A stretch of 64,000 nucleotides of DNA from Tritrichomonas musculus (Eukaryota; Parabasalia; Tritrichomonadida; Tritrichomonadidae). Positions 1-9,000 of this stretch are shown piece by piece (within the stretch, counting starts at the first letter, position 1; each line of letters begins with the position of its first letter). Location: positions 9,176,001-9,240,000 of the forward strand of contig JAPFFF010000002.1 in assembly GCA_039105265.1 (NCBI GenBank). Reading direction: 5' to 3'. The notes under the pieces were generated by a model. The model saw nothing but the letters and a program-made list of their open reading frames with translations, ran no database searches and had not been told where the DNA came from. Made by a program: the position numbers and the translations under genes.

Positions 1-3000
1 GGGGTACTACGATAGGGACTTCGCTAGGGACTTCGCTTGGATCTCCTTTAGGCTTCGCTTGGGGTATCGCTTGGAGTTTCAAATATTGGTTCGGATATTG
101 GAAGTAATTCTTGGCATACATCGTAAGCCTTTTCTTCAACTCGTCAACCTGATCGTTACTACGAAAGTCTGTTTTAACCCAATTTTGCCTCATCTCATCG
201 ATCGCTTTTACTATCTCTTCGTCGTACAAGTCTGAATTATTGATGACTTGTATAATATTATTGATGAACGATTTTGATATATCGCATACAACCGATAAAA
301 ACTTAAGGAGCTTACGGTATCTGGGGTACTTGACTTCGCTATAATCATCATCATCATCATCATCACTTGAGTCTTCGCTTGGATCTCCTGAGGGTTCCGA
401 TCCTGGAATATCCCCTAATGGCTTCTTTGGGGATTTCAGTAGGGATTTCCGTAGGGACTTCGCTTGGGGTTTCGGTTTGGGTTTCACGCTAGGGACTTCG
501 CTTGGATCTCCTTGGGGTTCCTGGATTGGATCTCCTGGGGGATTCAAATATAGATCTAGTTCTTTGAGGAAAGTAGTGACATCAGTCATAATATGTTGCT
601 TCCAATATTGGTCCCGACCAGGGTTAATATCATGACCTTTACTGGTGATAATCTCCCATTTGTGTTTCAGCCCCTTGATCACATTTAGTATCTTATCATT
701 GTACGAATTTGGATTATTGATGACATGTATTAATTTATTGATGACTTCATCTGACACTCCGCATTCACTAGATAAATACTCAAGAAGCTTACGGTGTTGG
801 ACGTCAATACTATCCCCCACTTCGATGGGTTCCGCTTTGGACTTCGGTTGGGGTTTCGGTTGGGGTACCGATCCTGGGATATCCCCTAATGGCTTCGCGA
901 TTGGATCTCCTTGGGGTTCCTGTTTGGATGGTGCTTTGGGTTCCGCTTTGGACTTCGGTTTGGGCTTCGATTGAGGCTTCGCTTGAGGTGGTACTTCGGG
1001 TTTCGGTTGGGGTTTCAAATATTTATTCGGATTTCTGAAATACATTGAAGCGGTCTGCTTAATGAGGTTCTTCAAACTTGCAACAGACCTAGTATCAGTT
1101 AAGTGGGTTCGTGCATAAGCTTTCCTCATATTATCGATTGCATTTACTATCGCATCGACGTACAATTCTGGATTATTGATGACATGCGTCATATTAGTGA
1201 TCCAATCATCTGACACTCCGCATTCACTAGATAAATACTCAAGAAGCTTACGGTGCTGGACGTCAATACTATCACCCTCTTTGATGGGTTCCGCTTTGGG
1301 TTCCGGTCCTGGGATATCCGCCAATGGCTTTGCTTTGGACTTCGACTGGGACTTCGATTGGGGTTTCGGTTGGGGTTCCGGTCCTGGGATATCCCCTAAT
1401 GGCTTTGCTTTGGACTTCGACTGGGACTTCGCTTTGGACTTCGCTTTGGACTTCGCTTGGGGTTCCACGATAGGGACTTCGCTTGGATCTCCTTGGTGTT
1501 CCAAATATTTACGCAGGTCTCTGAAGAAAGTATCGACAAAAGGTTTAAGACTTGCTTTAATTTTTTCACGATCACGTTTCTTATCGTCGTATGTATTCCA
1601 AATATCTATCATGCTACGCACTTCATTTACTAACTCCTCATTATACGCATCTGGATTAGTGATGACATGTTTCATATTAGTGATGTCTTCATCTGGTATA
1701 CTGAAATATACACGTATAAATGTATAAAACTTAATGAATTCGCGGTTCGGGCCAGATTCGGGTTCAGGAATATTCCATAATGATTTCGATAGGGACTTCG
1801 CTTTGGACTTCGCTTGGGGTTCCGATCCTGGGATATCCCCTAATGGCTTTGCTTGGTGTTCCGGTTGGGATTTCGATAGGGACTTCGCTTTGGACTTCGC
1901 TTGGGGTTCCGATCCTGGGATATCCCCTAATGGCTTTGCTTGGTGTTCCGGTTGGGATTTCGATAGGGACTTCGCTTTGGACTTCGCTTGGGGTTCCGAT
2001 CCTGGGATATCCCCTAATGGCTTTGCTTGGTGTTCCTGTTGGGGTTTCAAATGTTTATGCAGACTATAACTCGCGAAGAAACCGGGAAAACTACCCAGAT
2101 TCAGATCATCGAGTAAACTGGTCATATGAGGTACTATTGTACGCATCGGTTCGTGATCATAGAACACTTTTCTCAAGTTTCGGAGGAAATTTAGTATCTC
2201 ATCATTATACATATCTGGATTATTGATGACATGTACCATATTAGTGATTTCTTCATCTGATCTATCGTAGTCATGTAAAGCCATAAGAAGCTCACGATAT
2301 GTGGGGTCCTTGGCTTTACCAACGATATTTATAATCTCTTGGGGTCGCAGATAAAAATCCGAATCTGTGAAGAACGTGTAGGCAAGAGTGTCAAGCCGAC
2401 TCTTCAACTTGTCAACCTGATTATTATTAGTAAAGTCAGTAATAGACTCCCAAGTACTTTTCAGGTTATTGAGTATATGTAATCCTTCTGGTTTGTAAGC
2501 ATATGAATTTTCGATACCCCATTTCAACTTTTGGATAGCTTCATCTGGTGTATCACGGCATTCACTAGATAAATACTCAAGGATCTTACGGTATGTCGGG
2601 TGTTGGGCTCTAGAAACAATCGCTTGGGCCCATAAATATGACTCTGTATTTTTGAAGTAAGTCGTGACATAATTCATAAGACTTTGCTTCAAACGTTCAA
2701 CCTGATTAGGATCATTAAAGTCAGTAGACTCCCAAGCGCGTTTCATCTCATCGATCGCATTTACTATCTCTGGTACATAGTCTTCTGTATAAGTGAGGAC
2801 TTGTATAATATTTTTCACGACTTCAATCGATATACCACATTCACTATATAAAAACTTAATGACCTCACGGGTTGCGCGATCCTGGATCTTATAATAATTG
2901 AGAGTTCTAATCGGCTGAGGTACCAGATATGGTTCAATATCTTTGAATATGGGGATATACTGCTTAATCTTTTCCTTCACAATTTTTTCGTGAGCATCAT

Positions 3001-3505
3001 CTGATTTATAATAGTAGTATTTATCCCAAGCTTCAAACATCTCCTTGATTACCTGTTTTATCTCATCACCGTACATGTCTGGCGTCTCGATGACATCTTT
3101 CATAGCCTGGAAGACAAATGTTATATCAGGGGTGTTGATAAATGATATATCAGAGAGACCAAACTCTGATGCGCTGAATTCAGTAGATAAAAACTTATAA
3201 AACCCCTCGGCTGAGAGATCCGGGGTTTTATACTGTGGGTCAATCAAATATTGGTTCAGATCTCTTAACTTGGATGCAGTACCATTAACAACACTATTTA
3301 AAGGTGGTTTACCATTTCTAGATGAATCGTACATGACTTTCAGTTCATCGAGTATTTCTTTTGCCTCTTCATTGAAGAATCTTGGATGATCGATGACATA
3401 CAATATATTATAGATGAGCCCATTTGGTACTTCACGTAAATTTAAATAAATAAGAAGCTCACGGGTTGTGCGATCCTGGACTTCCTTACTAATACGGCTA
3501 AGCAT
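1..3505 (-). CDS. Giant modular protein of Maverick A, N-terminal 1168 residues (C-terminus outside window)
   Basis: Read on the minus strand from an ATG at 3505-3503, this frame has no stop codon all the way to position 1. It consists of about nine degenerate modules of roughly 90-110 residues. Typical module features are an opening YR-E/K-LL-YLSSEC motif, a middle part such as HVINNPDMYNDEI, and a K/RxxWES motif. Later modules are joined by Pro/Lys/Gln/Ser-rich linkers carrying GDIPGSEPQAKSKAK-like repeats. No known domain, signal peptide or membrane segment is recognised. It diverges from the fibre gene with only 18 bp between the starts. The Maverick context suggests a virion-associated or host-interaction protein, but that is inference. 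The plus-strand reading frames in this region are shadows caused by the repeats. Confidence 0.8.
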   Translation of the reverse strand, partial: MLSRISKEVQDRTTRELLIYLNLREVPNGLIYNILYVIDHPRFFNEEAKEILDELKVMYDSSRNGKPPLNSVVNGTASKLRDLNQYLIDPQYKTPDLSAEGFYKFLSTEFSASEFGLSDISFINTPDITFVFQAMKDVIETPDMYGDEIKQVIKEMFEAWDKYYYYKSDDAHEKIVKEKIKQYIPIFKDIEPYLVPQPIRTLNYYKIQDRATREVIKFLYSECGISIEVVKNIIQVLTYTEDYVPEIVNAIDEMKRAWESTDFNDPNQVERLKQSLMNYVTTYFKNTESYLWAQAIVSRAQHPTYRKILEYLSSECRDTPDEAIQKLKWGIENSYAYKPEGLHILNNLKSTWESITDFTNNNQVDKLKSRLDTLAYTFFTDSDFYLRPQEIINIVGKAKDPTYRELLMALHDYDRSDEEITNMVHVINNPDMYNDEILNFLRNLRKVFYDHEPMRTIVPHMTSLLDDLNLGSFPGFFASYSLHKHLKPQQEHQAKPLGDIPGSEPQAKSKAKSLSKSQPEHQAKPLGDIPGSEPQAKSKAKSLSKSQPEHQAKPLGDIPGSEPQAKSKAKSLSKSLWNIPEPESGPNREFIKFYTFIRVYFSIPDEDITNMKHVITNPDAYNEELVNEVRSMIDIWNTYDDKKRDREKIKASLKPFVDTFFRDLRKYLEHQGDPSEVPIVEPQAKSKAKSKAKSQSKSKAKPLGDIPGPEPQPKPQSKSQSKSKAKPLADIPGPEPKAEPIKEGDSIDVQHRKLLEYLSSECGVSDDWITNMTHVINNPELYVDAIVNAIDNMRKAYARTHLTDTRSVASLKNLIKQTASMYFRNPNKYLKPQPKPEVPPQAKPQSKPKPKSKAEPKAPSKQEPQGDPIAKPLGDIPGSVPQPKPQPKSKAEPIEVGDSIDVQHRKLLEYLSSECGVSDEVINKLIHVINNPNSYNDKILNVIKGLKHKWEIITSKGHDINPGRDQYWKQHIMTDVTTFLKELDLYLNPPGDPIQEPQGDPSEVPSVKPKPKPQAKSLRKSLLKSPKKPLGDIPGSEPSGDPSEDSSDDDDDDDYSEVKYPRYRKLLKFLSVVCDISKSFINNIIQVINNSDLYDEEIVKAIDEMRQNWVKTDFRSNDQVDELKKRLTMYAKNYFQYPNQYLKLQAIPQAKPKGDPSEVPSEVPIVVP
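1782..2042 (-). repeat. Three tandem 87-bp repeats inside the giant gene
   Basis: Three near-identical 87-bp units at about 1782-1868, 1869-1955 and 1956-2042 each encode 29 residues of the Pro/Lys/Gln-rich linker on the minus strand, including LGDIPGSEPQAK. Related single or partial units occur at about 30-60, 360-530, 830-1010 and 1290-1490. The unit is a multiple of three, so expansion and contraction keep the frame. Confidence 0.9.
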
Positions 3506-3523
3506 ACCTTTATTTTATATTAA
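3506..3523. promoter_or_regulatory. 18-bp divergent intergenic spacer (putative bidirectional start region)
   Basis: The whole space between the divergent ATGs of the giant gene (3505, minus) and the fibre gene (3524, plus) is an AT-rich 18-bp stretch. Trichomonad mRNAs have very short 5' UTRs, but so short a shared spacer means that core promoter elements must lie inside it or inside the coding regions. Confidence 0.5.
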
Positions 3524-5926
3524 ATGTTCAGTATAGAACAGAGTGGATTTTCTATAAAAGCGTCCACTATTGACGAGTTACTAATAGAATACATCAAAAA
3601 GTATGCATGCATGTGCCATAATGGGTCCAATGGCTCGAATATAACTGGTTCCAACCAGGAGCAAATCAAGGAACTCATTACGAGTACAGTTGGTGAGCAA
3701 CTCGAAAAATATGCCTTAGCCAAGGACCTTGAGTCATACGCTTTGCAAACCCAGCTATTCGACTATGTGAAAACCGAGGATTTCAATACGGAGATGCTGA
3801 AGTACGCATCTAGTGAAGATGTGGATGGTGCCATTGGGGAATTACGTGATTACATCGCCAAAAACTGTGCACTATCTACTGAAATACCTGAGGTCCCTGA
3901 GAACATCGTTACGAGTGATTCATTGAGTACTGCTTTGGAACCGTATGCGAAGACCCAGGACTTAAGTGAGTATGCGAAGCTTGCGAACTTAGGTGAGTAC
4001 GTGAAGACCCAGGACCTCCCTGAGATACCCACAGTTCTCAAAAATAGTGAGTTGCAATTGAACATAAGAGATCAATTACCAGACGAAATGTTTCAGAAAT
4101 TGATGGCTGAAGATGTTAAACCATTATCAGCTCAAGCATCAATGTGTTTAACAAGTATGGCGGCTAATGAAGGTCTTCAAGCGGCTTTGGATTCTTGTGC
4201 CAGAGAATATGTTCCAAAAGATGACCTCCCAGCGATTATTGATCAAGTGAAAGGCTATATCCCAGAGATTATCGAGGGGCAAACAACTATTCAATTCACA
4301 ATCGCCAATAATACAATTCTTGATTTGGATTACGACCCATATCATGTACAGATTGAGCAATATGGGTTGGATATTGTATCATCAGACAGTTACTATACGG
4401 CCCATTATGTTCACGCAGACTATTCGTACAATGACGATGATGATAATCTACCCTCTCAGATACTGCGCATGGAAGGAAGTGATTCTAGTCTTTGGTATCT
4501 GTATAACTCCCATGAGTTAATCAATCAAGGAACTGGTGATACACCGGAAATACTGTCATGTTCAATTACCAAAACTGTCGAACCAACCGACAAAAACGCT
4601 TATTCGGCGAGATACGTGTCGAACACTTATGCTCTCAAAGCGGATATCCCAGAACCAGTTGACTTGACACCATATTATACTAGTGCCCAGGCTGATGAGA
4701 AGTTCGTCGATGAAGATGAGCTCGCATATGAATTAGATAAGTATGAGACCAAGGATGTGGCTGATGGGAAGTATGCATTGAAGAGTTCATTAAATGAATT
4801 ATTAACAAACAATGTTTATACTTCAGCTGATTTAATAAATGATTCACCAAAAACTACTGATTTCGATAGATTTTATTATAATGAATTATATGATATATTC
4901 GAAAAAAATGAGAAGTCAATAACTAATCTAGCTTCATTAATATTATCTGGAGTTGTATTTAAATGTCAAATAACTGGTTATTTAACTAAATCAGAATGCG
5001 ATGCTAAATATGCATTGAAGTCATATGTTGAAAATAAATATGCATTGAAGTCGAATGCTGTTACAGATGAGCAGCTAATAAAAAGGTGTGCCATTGATTG
5101 CAGTCCAATTGCGGAGGGGTCCTCGGATATATCAATTCGTTATCTAAAACTTGTAGATAATGTGATTAAACTGGAATACATAGTAAGTGAATATGCACTA
5201 TGTTGTGAAATAAGGGTGTTATTCCGTGATACAGATGGAAATCCCCATAACATAGTAATAGTATTACATCAGAGGACTGTGTATTTCGACAATTTCAAAT
5301 TCCCACTATATTATGAAGGCACTGTTGATATAACATCAAGTCCACTTACATATAGCTTCCCAATAGGTGGATATCCCTGGACAACTACTCAGGAATTATT
5401 AGATGCTAGACAACTATATTCAAGACAAATCATGTCTCGAGGGTATTTAGCAACATTCAAGGCTGCTATTTACGGTGCACAATCAAACACAACCATCACC
5501 CACTACTCCCCAATCGAGCCATCGGTTAACACCATCACCGATTTCGTCATTGGAGCTCCAGTATATATGACTGGTAAGGTGTATCATCGTGAGGACTCGA
5601 AATGGGTCCCTAGCACTGAAGCTGACACCACTGATTGCATATGTAGTGTGAAGACCACTGGTACCTGGAAGGAGTATGTTGGCATATGTGTGAGAATCGA
5701 TGAAGCCAATGGTTGTATCACATTCGCCACTCATGGGGATTACATGGTTAAGGTTGAGGACTCCTCATGCTATTCCATTGGGGATGAGGTATTCATCGAT
5801 AACGCTGATAATAAACTGAAGATACTCACTGGTGAGACCGCGATAACCTCAAAAATAAATCGTATGACAGTGGGTATCATAACTGGTATCATCAATGGAT
5901 CCACATTAGCTGTGTTTAAGGCCTAA
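3524..5926 (+). CDS. Fibre-like repetitive structural protein of Maverick A
   Basis: An 800-residue protein with many short repeats of the type (K)YALKS, EYVKTQDLPE and EYAKLANLG in residues of about 60-170 and 340-520. These resemble the registered repeats of trimeric phage tail fibres. The last 160 residues form a globular Gly/Thr-rich beta-type domain (motifs GAPVYMTGKVY, YVGICVRID, HGDYMVKV, VGIITGIINGS). No transmembrane segment is seen. A trimeric fibre or receptor-binding role is inferred from this repeat-shaft plus C-terminal-head layout; no specific family is recognised. The gene converges on the polymerase gene, with an 88-bp spacer. A role as a coiled scaffold protein is also possible. 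Confidence 0.7.
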   Translation: MFSIEQSGFSIKASTIDELLIEYIKKYACMCHNGSNGSNITGSNQEQIKELITSTVGEQLEKYALAKDLESYALQTQLFDYVKTEDFNTEMLKYASSEDVDGAIGELRDYIAKNCALSTEIPEVPENIVTSDSLSTALEPYAKTQDLSEYAKLANLGEYVKTQDLPEIPTVLKNSELQLNIRDQLPDEMFQKLMAEDVKPLSAQASMCLTSMAANEGLQAALDSCAREYVPKDDLPAIIDQVKGYIPEIIEGQTTIQFTIANNTILDLDYDPYHVQIEQYGLDIVSSDSYYTAHYVHADYSYNDDDDNLPSQILRMEGSDSSLWYLYNSHELINQGTGDTPEILSCSITKTVEPTDKNAYSARYVSNTYALKADIPEPVDLTPYYTSAQADEKFVDEDELAYELDKYETKDVADGKYALKSSLNELLTNNVYTSADLINDSPKTTDFDRFYYNELYDIFEKNEKSITNLASLILSGVVFKCQITGYLTKSECDAKYALKSYVENKYALKSNAVTDEQLIKRCAIDCSPIAEGSSDISIRYLKLVDNVIKLEYIVSEYALCCEIRVLFRDTDGNPHNIVIVLHQRTVYFDNFKFPLYYEGTVDITSSPLTYSFPIGGYPWTTTQELLDARQLYSRQIMSRGYLATFKAAIYGAQSNTTITHYSPIEPSVNTITDFVIGAPVYMTGKVYHREDSKWVPSTEADTTDCICSVKTTGTWKEYVGICVRIDEANGCITFATHGDYMVKVEDSSCYSIGDEVFIDNADNKLKILTGETAITSKINRMTVGIITGIINGSTLAVFKA

Positions 5927-5931
5927 TTATC

Positions 5932-6009
5932 GGGACAGCAATTTTGCTGTTCCAGGGATTTAGGGGTTATCTCCATGAAATCCGGGTGTGGTAGAATTCT
6001 ACCAGACCC
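5932..6009. terminator. Two palindromes between convergent genes
   Basis: The spacer between the fibre gene and the polymerase holds a stem-loop at 5932-5953 (GGGACAGCAA, two-base loop, complementary arm with one mismatch) and a palindrome at 5984-6009 centred on GAATTC (TGGTAGAATTCTACCA core). They may mark transcript ends of both genes. The second palindrome recurs at 13062-13085 inside a coding gene and the first recurs in element C at 29725-29746, so they may instead be small dispersed palindromic repeats. Confidence 0.45.
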
Positions 6010-6014
6010 CATAT

Positions 6015-9000
6015 TCAATTCGAATTGCATATAATATAGTCCCCTGATGTGAGTCCGTGGATGAATGGGGCACAGGATTGGTTCTCGAGGACGATCATTT
6101 TGGTATGAGTCCCAGTTAGAGCATTCTTGTTTACCGTGATCTTGGACATCGTCATCTCACTGATTTTGCTCTGGATTTTGTTATTCATCACCATCTGCAG
6201 ATTGATATTTTTGCCAACCTTCACACCGCCATTGTCGATGATGTCCTTGTAATCATCACTTGTAATACGGTTTTTCTTGAGGGAGACCCCCTTGAGTTTG
6301 AGTGCCTTGGTTACAGCTCCACTATTAAATATGGTGTAGCACTTGGGGGCTAACGCTATCATATTCTCACCATATTTCTCAATGCAGAGACCCAATATTT
6401 TCTTCTCATCAGCGATTGTGTTTATATTGGGATTCGGCATGAACTTATATATGTTCTCATCATAGAATGCCCTATTCTTGATAATGTATTTGAACTCTTG
6501 ATCGGACCCCTTGGTGTCATCACCAGCAACCGCAAAATACGCACTATCAGTGTCCCCCTCTATGAAATGGAATCGCTCCACATCAAGGCACTTGTACATG
6601 AACTCGTATATGAATGTGAGATACCAGAATTTGGCATTATCTAGAGTCCAGAATGATTCCTGAAGGCATGTCGTGCATTTGAAGCTCTTCGGGTTCATCT
6701 GGAGTAGATAGTTGTCATCACTCAATTTGGTGCCACTGACATAGTTGTCGTAGATGATATTCTGGAAGGTCTTATCGCGTGAGCATATCTTGATTTTGGA
6801 GAACTTCTCGGTGTTCATCCCATCGTACCCATATGAGCCATTCATGCTGATCTTGTAGAACTTCTCATTCGCTACGCTCAAGTCGCTTTCAGCGCCATTC
6901 CCATGCTCAACACCTGATATGATATCCTGACGGCGTTTCATGAACTCGCTAACAAATGGGTTGAATCCGCGATGAGCCTCGTATGTGGTGAGACTCTTGA
7001 TATCCTCGATGACAAGTCCATGGTCGAGGAGGAACCAGAGGTAGTAGTTCGAGAATGTCTGATAGGTACCCATTGTATCAACACTCATGGTCAGCTTCCG
7101 TTCAGTTTTGTCAACAGATGGGAGCTTATTGTGGGTCATGTAGTCGTGCATATATGGGCCAATTGTGGCCTCATCATTGGTGATATCGAAATTGCGAAAT
7201 ACTGGTGGGAAATTGATGAAGTAGTTGATTTTGGATATTGGGCATTTCAACATGACCTCCGCTTTGAACAGGAATTTGGGATGATCTTGGTACTTCTGGC
7301 TGTTGTTGATGATACCCATACATGTGTTGTAGGTCTTCATATTTTTGACCCCGTCCTTGTACACCTCGAATCGCTCCATCATGGAACCTGGCATATACAT
7401 GACTCCCCCGTGATATGGATTGGCATCATGTTTGGTTGAACTGAATGCAGATGGGTATAAGCTGTTGAAATCAACTCCAACAATATGAGTCATCGTGTGT
7501 GGAGTATCATATGAGATTACCTTGTGATCAACGGCGTTGTATCTAAAGCGGTTTATTTTGGTATGACCCTTGATGTTGACTCGGTGCATGACATTGGATA
7601 GACCACCAGTGATGTTGTTCCGTAAGCTGTAATACTCCTGTTCATCGTTGATGAGTGTTGGGAGATGCATCATCTTGCAGTACTTCTTCAGCTGAATTCG
7701 GAGTTTGGTTATATTGGGGTCATCACGACTGCGAAGTCTGTTGCATTCCGCACAAGCGAGTTTACAGTTACTGAGTTCATGACCGATATCATTATTGATT
7801 CTATCGAGAGTAGGTCTGTTGGTCCATGTGAAGTGCTCACCACAGAGATGGCACTTGCCAGTATCTGGATTGTTGTACATCTCCATGAACTTATCGAATT
7901 GCTCCTCACAAACACATTTATCGAGGTTCCTGGGTTTGTCCTTATGAGCTAGATTATATTTGACATCCTGGTTATAGTAGTTCTCGCATTTGAATCGCCA
8001 CCAATCGAGGTTTGGTTTGAATTTGTTAATGGGATTCTGTATGGAGTATTCGGCATTTGGATTGAATTCCTTATATGCGAGTGCATACTTGATACAGGAT
8101 GCATTCTTGCTTAGCGATAGGTTTGAGATGAGGTCCACGTTGTACTGAGCATTGAGTGCAATCAGGTTGTCAATGGGTTTGATCATCATCTCGACATCAT
8201 TATCATTGTATGCAAGTAGGTAGTCCCATCGGGTTTTATAGTTTTTGGCATCCTCGAGATATAGTTTGTAATCATCTGGTGTCAATGGGTTCTTCTGGTT
8301 GAGATAGCTATAGAACGCCTCATACTCAAATGGCTCTGCTTTTGAGAGGACCTCATTGTAGTTCTCAGTGTTGATGGCTTCATATGGGAACACACCCTTC
8401 GAGCTATTCTCAACTCCCCCAAAGTCTACCCCGAATTGTCGTAATGTACCTCCAGCTACGAATGATTGTGCGTCGATGAATCGCAACTTGGTGTCGTATT
8501 TGGGTGACTTCAATATGAACTGCTTCAATGAGGATGTGGTACCAATGATACTATTGGGCTCAACACTCCAGAACATATTTCGCTTGGCTGAACTGTAGTT
8601 GAGATACTCCTTGAATAGGTTGCTATCGAATCTACTCGAGTTGAATCCAAATACGGTTATCACATTCAGGTTGCGATCAATGGTTTTGAGATTGTCAACT
8701 GGTTGATTGATGAAGGATTTCATGTATTGAACCTTATCGTGATACACCTGCTTGGATTGCTCAAACAACCACTCAATCCATTTGATGATGAACTCAGCTG
8801 AATCTCTTAATGAGAAGTGCTTTGTGGTACAACCAGATTGCGATTTGACACATGATGATACACTCAGGGGTATCAGTCGTGAGTTGATGGTTGTGGATGA
8901 ACCAATGGATGCATTCACTGGCTGTTCAACAGTTTCGAAATCGTAGGTGATGTAATATATGTTGGGTTTCCATTCGAGACCATAGGCTAAGCAATATTCG

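Noticed and set aside
1782..2042. CRISPR-like array
   Set aside because: Units are contiguous 87-bp coding repeats without unique spacers.
645..2226. Several plus-strand frames of 109-183 residues rich in Asp/Phe/Gly/Trp
   Set aside because: They are shadows of the repeat-coding minus-strand giant gene, which is open over the whole stretch.
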